The position numbers were made by a program, and so were the translations under genes. The notes beneath the pieces were generated by a model, which was not told the DNA's origin, did not search any database, and worked only from the letters and a program-made list of their open reading frames with translations. Shown piece by piece: positions 35,779 to 45,160 of a stretch of 64,000 nucleotides of DNA (the first letter of the stretch is position 1; each line of letters begins with the position of its first letter). This DNA comes from Madurella fahalii (lineage: Eukaryota > Ascomycota > Sordariomycetes > Sordariales), in the NCBI GenBank assembly GCA_029876055.1, contig CM056878.1:4278001-4342000 (forward strand), read 5' to 3'.

Positions 35779-37584
35779 AACGCGCCGGTCTGGCTTCCGG
35801 CGTCTCGTAATCGCAGTAAATGAACATAATAGAGTGACATACAGTGAATGTGTTGTGATGCTTGTCATATGTGGATTGTGACCCTGCAGTGTGCCTCGGG
35901 CGCCTGTGGCTGCCAACGGAGTGCCGGCCTGGCGATGTGGGCATGCCGAATTGGGTGAGTTCACGATTCGCCACCCGGACCCTTGTGATGGGGAGAACGG
36001 GAGAAAGGGGCCCCTCGTCCCCTTATTAGATAACAAGGGAGAAGGCGGGGATTCAGGTTCCAAGGAGCCGCTTAACAGCCTGCTGACAGGGAAAAAGAGA
36101 GAGATCAGCAATTTTCCCAAGTGGCCGGAACATGACAGGCTCCTGAGAAGGGGGGAGTTGGACAGAAAAAGTCAGCGGCTAGTGAACGTCGATGTGTCAT
36201 GCAACGGAGTCCACCTTCGATCTCCGTACAGCATTGGACCAGAGATGCCGGTTCTCAGAGGCCGCTGTTCTGTCGGAAAACAAAGGCCAAAGAGATTTGT
36301 GGCGCTTCGAGTCTTTCCCCGCCGTCTGCCCGATGTGAAACATTAGATTGGCGGGCATGCCTAGCTTCCAGATCTGCATTCACCGCTCTCGCCGGCGCGC
36401 ACTTGCTTTTGTTGAGAAACAATAGCGGCTGATCTCGAACGTGACAACTTTGCTTAGCGAAAGTGGGAAATTTCACCGTGACCCGGCACACAAGCCACAG
36501 CTCTGGTGCAAAGAAACAATCCGAATAAACGTTATTAAACAGAGATCCCTTGGTCTGTTGGGCCTTGGGGGCGTCGGAGCAGCGGGACCTCGACGATCGC
36601 TGACCGCATCTTACCTCAGCACCAGGCCTGTTCTCTCGTGTTAGGTACCTTAACGCGTGCGCTGACGGTTTCATTGGGTGGTTACCACCAGCACCAGATG
36701 TGTTTCAGTAGGACATGACTTCTGGTGCGCTGCATGCTGGCAGCGCGATGGCTTAAGGCAAGAATCCATCGGGTACAGAGTACAATAATTTTTACACAAG
36801 TCGACTTGTGTCACTGCCCGAAGTAGTTTCATAGCAATAAGTAAGCGCCGCAAATGGTTTTGACAGCGGAACCTTCCATAGCTGCGGTCCACTTGCAGGG
36901 TTACCAACGCAAAGCTTAGCGCGTCCCGGCAATGATCAGCAATCGAATTTCCCCAGTGTGCTTTGGACAGTAAAAAGCCCCTGGACGGAAACCGTGTGCA
37001 CAAGCAAGTGGTTATCCTGTCCCAGATGATACAATTTGCAATTGCAACATTTGTCCCCTGCCATTGTACAACACGTCAACAACGGAAGAGTCGGCGAGAA
37101 CTTGCCAGGACCGAATCTGCAGAAAGTCTGCTTTCTTGAAGCAGGCAGTTCAACTTGGCTAGTGTAGAAACCCGCAAAGGCGACATCTAGACTACCGGTT
37201 CAAGGCATAGGGTTGAAGATCATCTCCCGAGTCTGGATGGCTTGGCAGGGGCTATTGGGATCAGCAGAGTCAACACTGTATAGTAAACGTTGGCTCTCTC
37301 ATAGCAGGCATCCTGGCACGAGGTAATGGCCCCAAGGCCCAGGCTCTGGGACCGGGTAGCTCGGGAGGCAAATGAAATCAAAGAGCCGTGGCAACCGAAC
37401 CAACACCCAGACGGCGAGTATATATATGCTGAGATACTCCCCGGACTGAGCATCCTCTCCTCTATCCACACTCTTCAGCATCAAGCTCCAGCAGTCCAGA
37501 CCTTCCTTTTACACTCTCTGTACTAATAACCATCTCAATCTCACCTTAAGTCACTCTTTAAGACACCCTCTACCCTAATCAACA
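35779..37584. other. Intergenic, 1.8 kb
   Basis: It holds the subtilase 3' UTR and the promoter of the small secreted protein. A TATATATAT box lies at 37419-37427. No open frame with support on either strand. Confidence 0.5.
37419..37427 (+). promoter_or_regulatory. TATA box for the small secreted protein
   Basis: TATATATAT lies 158 bases before the ATG at 37585, followed by a long CT-rich leader without upstream ATG codons, the layout of strongly expressed fungal genes. Confidence 0.55.
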
Positions 37585-38489
37585 ATGAAGTTCTTTAGCG
37601 CCGCTCTTGCCGCTGTTGCGGTTGGGTCCGCCATCGCCGTTCCCGTTCTTGACGTCCGCACTCCCCCGAACGGCTGCCCATGCGCCAGCGGTGCTAAGAC
37701 GGACCCCGTTCCGTCCGTTTCTGTCCCCCCGTCTCCTGCCCGAGCACCCTCCCCAGCGAGGTTAGCGCTGGTGGCGCCGATGCTGGTGGTGCCGATGCTG
37801 GTGGCGTCGATGTTGTCGACGTCAACGTCGATGTTGACATCAACATCGCTGTCGAGGTCAACAAGCTCGTCACGATCGTCCTTGATGTCGAGGCCCTCAT
37901 CAAGGCTGACATCAAGCTCATTGGTGAGTGGTCAGCGTGATGGCCCCGAAGACGGTCGCTAATCTGTAATAGCCGAGCTCACTGCCAACGTCAACGTTGA
38001 CGTTGAGGCCCTGATCAAGGTCATTGTCGACCTCAAGGTCCACCTCGGCGTCCTGGTCAACGACATTGTCCCTGTCCTCGATGGCTTGGTCCTCGATGCT
38101 CACGTCCTTGTGGCCGCTGACCTCGAGGCCGTACTCGCCCTGGTTGCCGACGTCGAGGTCCTGCTTGGCGAGGTTGAGGCCTGCATCAAGGGGCTGGTGT
38201 CTCTCAAGGCTGGTAAGTTGCAGATCCGCACTCGCAAACGACAGGGATCGAATGCTGATCAATACCCTCAGAGGTCCGTGCTGCCATTGCTGCCGAGCTC
38301 AAGGTTGTCCTCGACATCGTTGTCTCCGTCGCCGGCCCCATTGCCAAGTTCGCCCTGTCGATTGTCGCCCATGTTCAGATCCACGTCCCTGCGCTCGTCG
38401 CCAAGATCACCGCCACCGTTGGCTCCATCAACCGGTGTGCGAACGGCCTTCCTGGCATCCTCGGCCCCGTCATCCGCCTCCTTAACTAA
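37585..38489 (+). CDS. Small secreted valine-rich protein of unknown family
   Basis: A signal peptide (MKFFSAALAAVAVGSAIA) starts the frame. Downstream, exons ending at 37923 and spanning 37973-38212 and 38272-38489 are clear (GTGAGTG/GTAAGTT donors, TAG and CTCAG acceptors). Between residue 41 and GAG at 37758 the frame changes. Either a 53-base intron with weak donor GTTCCG (37708-37760; total 247 aa) or one missing C in the CCCCCC run at about 37725-37730 explains it. The mature protein is extraordinarily rich in Val, Asp, Leu, Ala and Ile, with alternating motifs (VDVVDVNVDVDINIAVEV) followed by amphipathic helical repeats (VDVEALIKVIVDLKVHLGVL). It has no Trp or Tyr that I can find and four Cys (NGCPC, EACIKG, NRCANG). 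I do not recognise the family; roles such as a wall or surface-active protein would be a guess. Confidence 0.7.
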
Positions 38490-39508
38490 AGTTCTCAATC
38501 GACTTGGCACGATACCACGATTGCGGCTGGGGTTGCGGCGCAGTTGGTCATAGTCTTGAGCGTCATGGTACCTGAATGACTCTTGGGAATGGCTCATGGG
38601 ATGCATGCGCAAAAATCGGTTGTTGATTAGAATCTAGGGGGATACTGTAATTTAATATTCTCAATGTACATGTTTGCATTCATTTTTTCCAGATGCATGC
38701 AATCCCTCCAAGGTTAAAGTGAGCGGTCCCGATGGGACCTGGATGAGGCAGCAAACTGCTCTGCGCCTAATTGGCAACTGCTCGGCACCCCCTGTGATAA
38801 TAAGCTCTAAGTTCTGGTCCAGATTAATGACTGGGTGCAATACATCGTGGTGTCATGCTTCATCTGAACAGGATTTTGCCTGCAGCGCTGCTTCCAAAAA
38901 GCTGCAGTAGGAACAAAGTAGTTGAAGATCAGAAGATAATATCGATAGAGATACTTTAATATGGGCTGCCTACCTTTGGTGCAGACGATGCTCCAAATTT
39001 GAAGTTTGTGCGGCTCGGTCTGAAGCCCCAATGCCGCTAGCTACAGGATAACCAATGGATGTTTTCGGGTGCTCTCACTTCATGGTCTTTACCCTGATTA
39101 GTGGTTTTTATGAAATTGCTTTTTTAATTAACCGTGGGTTTTGTTGGGGTTGTAATGATGTTTGCATGCACCTATCATGAACATGCGGTAGGTACCTAGG
39201 TAATCCATTTAGATCCAACGCTCCCAACTATAACATGACGCAGATTCCGAGGTCGGTATATCGATCAAGTGAACTAAGGAGAGCCACAAGGCCATTAGAC
39301 CCGACGTGATGCAGGTACTGACCATTGTGTTTCGGCTAGCACATTTGTCTTGTGGAAATGGCCACCGTCCCTCAATTATAACGATAACGTATTTACATGG
39401 TTCAGTAAATACAATATGTTTCCCAGACCGTAATCCCACTTGTTTCCCCGCCCCAGAGAAGCTAAACCCAACCTTGAACGAGAATCTAAGATGGATGGGA
39501 AAATAATA
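38490..39508. other. AT-rich intergenic segment
   Basis: About 1 kb visibly richer in A+T than neighbouring coding DNA, with no supported open frame. It precedes the MITE. Confidence 0.45.
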
Positions 39509-39704
39509 ACGTACGTGATAAGCGAGTCGTACAGACAAGCGAGTCGTACACTCTAACAGGTTTTAGTGGGGTTGCACGCAAAAATACGCTAAGAAATTGC
39601 TAAGGTCGGCTAACAATTTCTTACCGTATTTTTGCCTGCAGCTTCACCAAAACTAGTTGGAGTGTACGTCTCGCTTGTCTGTACGACTCGCTTATCACGC
39701 ACGT
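39509..39704. mobile_element. MITE: 196-bp palindromic element flanked by TA
   Basis: The two halves are imperfect reverse complements along their whole length (about 98 bp each). The outer 44 bases, starting ACGTACGTGATAAGCGAGTC, differ at only two positions from the other end, and the similarity continues inward through GCAAAAATACG and TAAGAAATTG to the centre near 39606. TA dinucleotides flank it at 39507-39508 and 39705-39706, as expected for Tc1/mariner-type insertion. It encodes nothing, so it would move only with a transposase supplied in trans. Inside the arms a GCGAGTCGTAC word is repeated directly. Transcribed, it would fold into one long hairpin. Confidence 0.9.
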
Positions 39705-40169
39705 TAGTTGTAATATAATTGATGATTCATATGTAGACGGAAAAGACATGTTTGCAAGCCTAAGCAGACAGAGCCTGTGAGCGGAGATGGGGGTTTGGGC
39801 TGTTAGATGGTACGGCATTCCCTTGATATTTGGATATCCGGCGGGAACATGTTCCGAGCCCAAACTACGAATTCCAACCCAATTAGAAGCCTGCCGTTGA
39901 CCTTCCGGGGCTTTTGAAGACTAAGGGCCTGTAGATTAACAGGACATGACCATGTTATCGGAAGGGTGCTGATATGTCTAGGGCAGGCAGTTAGTTAATG
40001 GAAACTCATCGCAAGATGTGGAAATGGTACATGCGTTATATGCCGGGAAAGCGGAGGCAACGAAGTCACTTCTCTTCCTCGGTACGTATTATCTGGCGTG
40101 GTATTGTACATCTAATTACCGCCTTACATATGGCCGGTACCGACGGCGGAGCCTCGTAACCGCTGAGGG
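39705..40169. other. Intergenic, 0.46 kb
   Basis: Sequence between the MITE and the 3' end of the BIM1-like gene. Nothing supported. Confidence 0.4.
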
Positions 40170-40961
40170 TCACAGAAGGGCCGCCCCACCGACGAGCATA
40201 AATGCCATCACGACTAAGCTCCCAGTTGGCCGTCCGCTAGTCAGGATTGAAGCAGCCAAGCTGTCTGGCGGAGGGCTATCAGTGGTCGCCGGGTTGTTGA
40301 CCAGGGATGCGAGCGCCGGGTCGTTGTCCAGGCTGATACTGACAGCGCTGCCGTTCCTACAGCTATCGGCGCCAGCTGACGTGTTTGAACCTGAGACGAA
40401 GTTGACCGCGGCACACTTTGAAAATATAGAGTCAGACTCGGGCAACATGGCGTATGTGGGTTCTTTTGCAGAAGTGATGGCTGACGGCGTATGGGGATTG
40501 TATCCACCTGTGGGAGTGTAAGGAGGGCATGGTGCAATGGAACTAACCTGATAGAGCAGGCCATCGGGAGCTTTGCAAACAATGCTAATGATGCCCTTCC
40601 TTCCCACCCATTCACCAGGCGCGGGCACGGCGGGTTCACAGAATTCGCCGCGGCCGCTCTGTGTGACGATGGGGAACAGCTGCGTCCAGTTGCCCGCGGC
40701 GCCCGAGTCGAGAGTGGCGCGTATCAGCCAAGTCGCTTGCGCATGCCCCAGAATTACTGCCACAGAGTCGCCATTGACATTGAAGTTGCTTGTGATGTCC
40801 TGCGAAAGGTCGGGTAGGCTTCCCCCGCAGGGCGCGTTGACTTGCAAAGCGTCATTCATAGTGTCGCCCTCGAGCGGAGGCGGCCTGACGAGCTCGAAGT
40901 GTGCATTCGCGGCCGACAGGAAAAAGACCGCCGCAGTGAGCAGGGACTGCTTAGGTGACAT
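40170..40961 (-). CDS. GPI-anchored BIM1/X325-like copper-binding protein
   Basis: These LPMO-like proteins bind copper through an N-terminal His brace but are not oxidative polysaccharide enzymes; Cryptococcus BIM1 helps import copper with the Ctr1 transporter. Two exons, 40548-40961 and 40170-40415, give 219 aa. The signal peptide (20 aa, ending SAANA) is cut right before HFELVRPP, exposing His1; a second His lies at mature position 53 (VILGHAQATW). Conserved family segments: NAPCGG, ATWLIRATLDSGAAGNW, EFCEPAVPAPGEW, APDGLLYQCAAVNFVSG. The last is formed across a 132-base intron (GTTAGT donor, weak AAAG acceptor); unspliced, the frame stays open with 44 extra residues, so both forms could exist. 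The C-terminus is a GPI-type Ser-rich spacer and hydrophobic tail. Start: the ATG at 40961 (no ATG further upstream in frame). Confidence 0.86.
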   Translation of the reverse strand: MSPKQSLLTAAVFFLSAANAHFELVRPPPLEGDTMNDALQVNAPCGGSLPDLSQDITSNFNVNGDSVAVILGHAQATWLIRATLDSGAAGNWTQLFPIVTQSGRGEFCEPAVPAPGEWVGRKGIISIVCKAPDGLLYQVSSIAPCPPYTPTGGYNPHTPSAITSAKEPTYAMLPESDSIFSKCAAVNFVSGSNTSAGADSCRNGSAVSISLDNDPALASLVNNPATTDSPPPDSLAASILTSGRPTGSLVVMAFMLVGGAALL

Positions 40962-41063
40962 GTTAAGGCTGGGAAGCACAAGTGGATCAATGAGCGCTTA
41001 GGACCCTGGGGCGGAGCGTGATATCTGAAGTGAGCGGAAACGGGATGGGATGGGAGGTGCGAT

Positions 41064-41070
41064 CTTTATA
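41064..41070 (-). promoter_or_regulatory. TATA box for the BIM1-like gene
   Basis: TATAAAG on the minus strand, about 105 bases before the ATG at 40961. Confidence 0.55.
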
Positions 41071-41875
41071 AGGAAACAAAGGCGGAGCTCAACTCGTCAG
41101 TGCAGAGATGCCGTGTTTCCGGCCTTCGCACCTACCTACCCATCGAAGCAACCTGGGCGAATGACGGTCTGCGAAAGCTCGCATACCGGCAGGCACACGG
41201 GTCACAGAAAGCCACCAGGTAAGTCGCAAAAGGAGTTAGCTTGGAGATATGTAGTCATGTATGCGGTTACTATCCTTGTTGCTTCAGTGCTTGCCTAAGT
41301 TGACCAGATGTCTCGGAGCAGCAGCGGTCAGCAGGAGGAGTCATCTTCGAACGAAACTCCTGTCATATCTTCAGTCTCTGATCTATGGCAGCTTGTGTAT
41401 TTGACGAAATGTACGTAAAAACATCACTCCATTTTGTCCGCGTTACCGAAACCGTGTGCGGAAACACATGCCCGCCTTTGCCAAGCAGTTGAGCTGAGAA
41501 AGTTTGGCCCCACCCTCTCCCAATGGAGCAAAGCCAAGCTTTCTAGCCAAGATTCTGGATCTCTCGCCATCCCAGTCATGGCAATGTCCGGGCTCGGGAG
41601 GATTTCATCGGGTTAAAATTCCCTTGATCTAGAGCGAGGGGAGACCAGACACCGCATATAGTACCGGCACCAGGTGTCTTAAATTTCCCGTAGGCAGGTC
41701 AAATGTCAAACATGTCTTCTCGTCGCGCATGGCGGAACTGCAGTGGGGTTCAGCTGGGCGGGGCAAGGGGGGCGGGATCATACCGCGAAGCCAACGGCAA
41801 CTTAAGTTTAACTTAACCTTAAGCAGGCGAGTGCCACGTCCCGCATCGGGTATAGCGCTTGTGAGCGAGCGGGTT

Positions 41876-41883
41876 TGAGCAAA
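41876..41883 (-). promoter_or_regulatory. Candidate copper-response element TTTGCTCA
   Basis: An exact 8-base match to the Mac1-type consensus, in the shared upstream region of a copper protein gene and a metalloreductase gene. A 7-base TTTGCTC match in the same orientation lies at 41526-41532. A single 8-base match in 1.6 kb can occur by chance at a few percent, so this is suggestive only. Confidence 0.4.
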
Positions 41884-42591
41884 TTGTCGTCGGTGTGCCG
41901 AAGCTTTGGCTTCCTTTTAACCAGTAATAACGTGCCCTGCCAACCTCCCGTTCCCTTCGCAAGGCCGGCAAGGCACATCGTCCATGCACCCACACGATCT
42001 CCCTCAGGCGGGGGTGGGTGGGTGGTGCAACCCGTCTTGGGGAAACGCCGTGGATTCTCGCAGCGCGCGATGATTGCCCAAACCGTTTCCCAGCATTATT
42101 TGGGCTCCATTGAAGTTGTCTACGTTATATTATGGCTCTTCCGTCCCGTGCGCTGCGGGTTCGAGCCGCTGACGCAAACCCGACTTCCCTTTGATCTGGT
42201 CCGTAATTTTCAGGGGCAGCGCGTTCTGATCGAGTTTAGCTGAAGAATAAACTTGCACCGGCCCATAGTCCTCACTAGAGACGTAACACTGCACCCTTCA
42301 ATTTTACGGCGTGTGTTCGCTAAACGTTACCGTGCCCCATCGTCCTCCTGGCAGCCGCCGTCCTCTGAGTTCGCTGGGAATTTCCGAAAGATGACGTGGC
42401 GCAGACCGCAACCGACGACAAATTGACGCGGGTCTCAAGCTCCAGCCGGTTCCGCCATCCTGGCGCATCCGATCCGGAAGAGCAGTCGGACTCTGCGGAG
42501 GCCGGAGCATCCAAGCGCCACAGTTCTCTTCTAGCCGAGGCGCAAGAAGGCTGCGTCTACAGCAGCCAGTGTATCACTCACTCCCCCAGGG

Positions 42592-44544
42592 ATGGATCAC
42601 TCACACGGAGGTACTGGGATGAGCGCGTTCCAGCCCGTGAATGTCGATCTGGCTCGCAGATTCTGGTACATAGTTGCTGGGTTCGTGGGAGCTCTTGTGG
42701 CCTGCCGCGCCGTTAACTTCTACAAGTCACAGACGCGGTTAGTTCATCCTTTATTCCCCCTGTGCTAGAGCTTGTTGCTGAAGGGCATCTCGTCGTTAAG
42801 GCTAAGACGGCAGGCCGCAAATTCGCTCCAGTTTCCTACCCAACCAAGCAATGCCGTCTTGGCAATATGGGCGACCCTGACAGCTATTGTCCGCGAGGCC
42901 AGCGGGCCCCAGCTTTACATTCCGGTCCGAGGGCTCTCATGGCTAACACCACCGCCTTTGGGTCGTGTCATTCTTCTACTGGCCTACTGGGCGGTTATCA
43001 TGTACATGATGACCGCGGGCGCCGTCGTCAAGGACGTCTTCTTCTGGGAACGCATCGGCTTCCGCAACGCGTGGGTCACTATTACCCAAGTACCGTTGCT
43101 GTACTTGCTTGCGTCCAAATGCAGCATCATCGGGCTCATAGCTGGAACGAGTCACGAGAGGCTCAATTGGCTACACCGATGGGTTGGCCGCACCATGCTT
43201 GTCACGGCTTCAGTCCACGGATGGCACTTCTACACGGACTGGGCACGCGCTGATTTTGTTGACTATCAGATCGGGATGATGCCCATGATTAAGTACGGAT
43301 TTGGTGCTTGGGGAGTGCTGCTCTGGTCTCTGGTTTCGGGGCTTGCCCCTCTCCGGGGGATGGCGTACGAATTCTTCGTCCTTCAGCACCTTGTCAGCGC
43401 TGTCCTGTTTCTCTGGCTTATCTACGTCCACGTCCCGAGTAGCGCGCGGTACAATGTCTGGTTTTCCGTTGCAGTTCTCTGCTTCGACCGCGCGTGCCGC
43501 ATCGTCCTCCTGGTTTGGCAGAACGTTAAACTTCTTCCCGACAAGTCGAGATGCAGTGGAGGGCGGAGAATCGGGCACCAGGCGCAGCTCAGTGTGGTAG
43601 GCGGGTCGATCACAGTCGTGACCATCAAAGACGTCCACTTCAGATGGCGAGCCGGCCAACATCTCTACCTTTGGATGCCGCGTGTTGGGTTTGCAGAAGC
43701 GCATCCGTACACGATCGCTTGTGCTCATCAGTTACCCGGCACATGCATCTGCAACAGTATCCAGCTCGTTGTGCGTAAGCATAATGGATTTTCCCAGCGC
43801 CTCCATCGCTTCGCCGCGAAAACTCAGGCGACGGGGGAAAAAGAGAATGTGACTGTCTTCGTCTCGGGGCCTTACGGCTCACCTCCGCGCTGGGACGTTT
43901 ACGAAACTATCATCCTGATTTCGGCCTCAACCGGCGCGTCTTTTACGCTACCGATTCTGGAAAGTTTACTGCAGTCAACAGCTACCAATTGTGTTAAAAG
44001 GGTTGACTTCCTTTTGGTAGCAAAGCGCGGGGACGAGATCGACTTCTACGTTTCACGCCTCCATGAACTGATTGAGCTTGCCAAAGGCACTGATGTGCAA
44101 CTCAACGCCCATATCGCTGTCACACAGGGCCTATCCCCCGCCAAGAGCGAGTCTGATAGAGCCTGCACGCGGATCCAAGCAGTAGATCCAAGCCCGTCAG
44201 TCTCCTCCTCTGGGAGTACCTTTGGAAAGCAGATGGACGAGAAGATCAGGGGTAGACTGTCGGGTGATGTGGAAAGGACTGCCCCGGAGAACGCACGCGA
44301 GCGGCCGAGCAACTCCAGTGCCGGTTCTCACATCTTCCACTCATCAGTGAGGCCGGATGTCGCGGCCTTTATCCGGGGCCCGGTCGAGGCGGCAGGTGGA
44401 GAAACCAGTGTAGTTGTATGTGGAGGCCCGTCGTTGGTTGCCAAGGTAAGGAATTGCGTGGTCGCCCTCTCGGATGAGAGAGCCGTGCACAAGGGAACTG
44501 GGGCTCAGGGGATCCATCTATTTGCTGAGACGTACAGCTTCTAG
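42592..44544 (+). CDS. Ferric/cupric reductase-like transmembrane flavocytochrome
   Basis: FRE-type enzymes pass electrons from cytosolic NADPH through FAD and two hemes to extracellular Fe3+ or Cu2+. Two exons, 42592-42737 and 42801-44544 (GTTAGT donor, GTTAAG acceptor), give 629 aa. Residues about 20-45 form the first helix (RRFWYIVAGFVGALVA). The ferric-reductase membrane domain holds paired heme histidines: NWLHRWVGR and VHGWHFY in one helix region and LQHLVSAVLFLWLIYVH in another. FAD-binding follows with EAHPYTIACA, then the NAD-binding part with VFVSGPYGSPPRWD, ISASTGASFTLP and the C-terminal VVVCGGPSLVAKV. A low-complexity Ser-rich insert (SPSVSSSGSTFG) lies inside the NAD domain. All catalytic landmarks are present. 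Divergent from the copper-protein gene. Confidence 0.94.
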
Positions 44545-44941
44545 TTGAAGCCATTATTCTAGTGAGCGCATTGCGCAGATCCACTATATCGTCCGCTTAG
44601 AATCAACTACTGTCAGTCGCGGTTCTTGGCGGCTTTGGTTACAGCGTGTTGTCAGGGCTGCTCTGTCCTGGAGCTGTTAGATTTTGTTGGCGGGGGATTT
44701 GCGCTGCCATGCAGCTCACCGAGGTGAGGCAGATGCGCACCATCTCGGTAGGTTCGGGTTGTAATTGGCCGGCCGCGACAATGTGGGTCCCTACCCCTCC
44801 GGTCCCTTGGGGAAAATTTGGTTGGGCAGGCATCTGAGTCAAAAGCCGACTGCAGCAAGGAGCAGATGCTATCGAGGTTCTTGAGAGAAACTGTGGCGTT
44901 GGAAAAGACAAGAGCGAGAGCCTGTGGCGACAAGCCTCTTC
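44545..44941. promoter_or_regulatory. Short intergenic region, reductase / ArgRS
   Basis: 397 bases between same-strand genes; contains the 3' UTR of the reductase and the promoter and leader of the synthetase. No clear TATA box. Confidence 0.4.
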
Positions 44942-45160
44942 ATGACGCTTTGCCCGGCAGCCAAACCCATTTTTTACTCTTCTCTTCGAACCGCTTTCTT
45001 GACTCTTGGTAGGCCACTCGGCAGGGTCCGACGTCCTCGATACTTTCCCCCCCACTTCAACAACCCCTCCAAATCCGTTTTCGCACTCGCAAACGGCCGG
45101 GCCGTCCCCAGTCGCAATCAATCCAGCTGTTTCTCTCACCAGAATCGCGCATTCGCTGCC
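44942..45160 (+). other. Acid-free mitochondrial presequence of ArgRS (alternative start)
   Basis: 73 codons between two in-frame ATGs. The peptide begins MTLCPAAKPIFYSSLRTAFL, contains ten or so Arg/Lys and no Asp/Glu, and is absent from a purely cytosolic synthetase. Fungi outside the yeast whole-genome-duplication lineage generally lack a separate mitochondrial ArgRS gene and use two starts. Confidence 0.7.

Larger units (their letters stand above)
40962..42591. promoter_or_regulatory. Divergent promoter region, BIM1-like / metalloreductase
   Basis: 1.63 kb between divergent start codons. It has a TATAAAG on the minus strand at 41064-41070 serving the BIM1-like gene, a perfect TTTGCTCA (minus, 41876-41883) and a TTTGCTC core (minus, 41526-41532). 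These match the yeast Mac1 copper-response consensus TTTGC(T/G)C(A/G); the same recognition is reported for its filamentous-fungal relatives. No open frame supported. Confidence 0.5.

Noticed and set aside
42140..42180. GGGTTCGAGCC resembling a tRNA B box
   Set aside because: No A box or cloverleaf can be drawn upstream; flanking stems do not pair.
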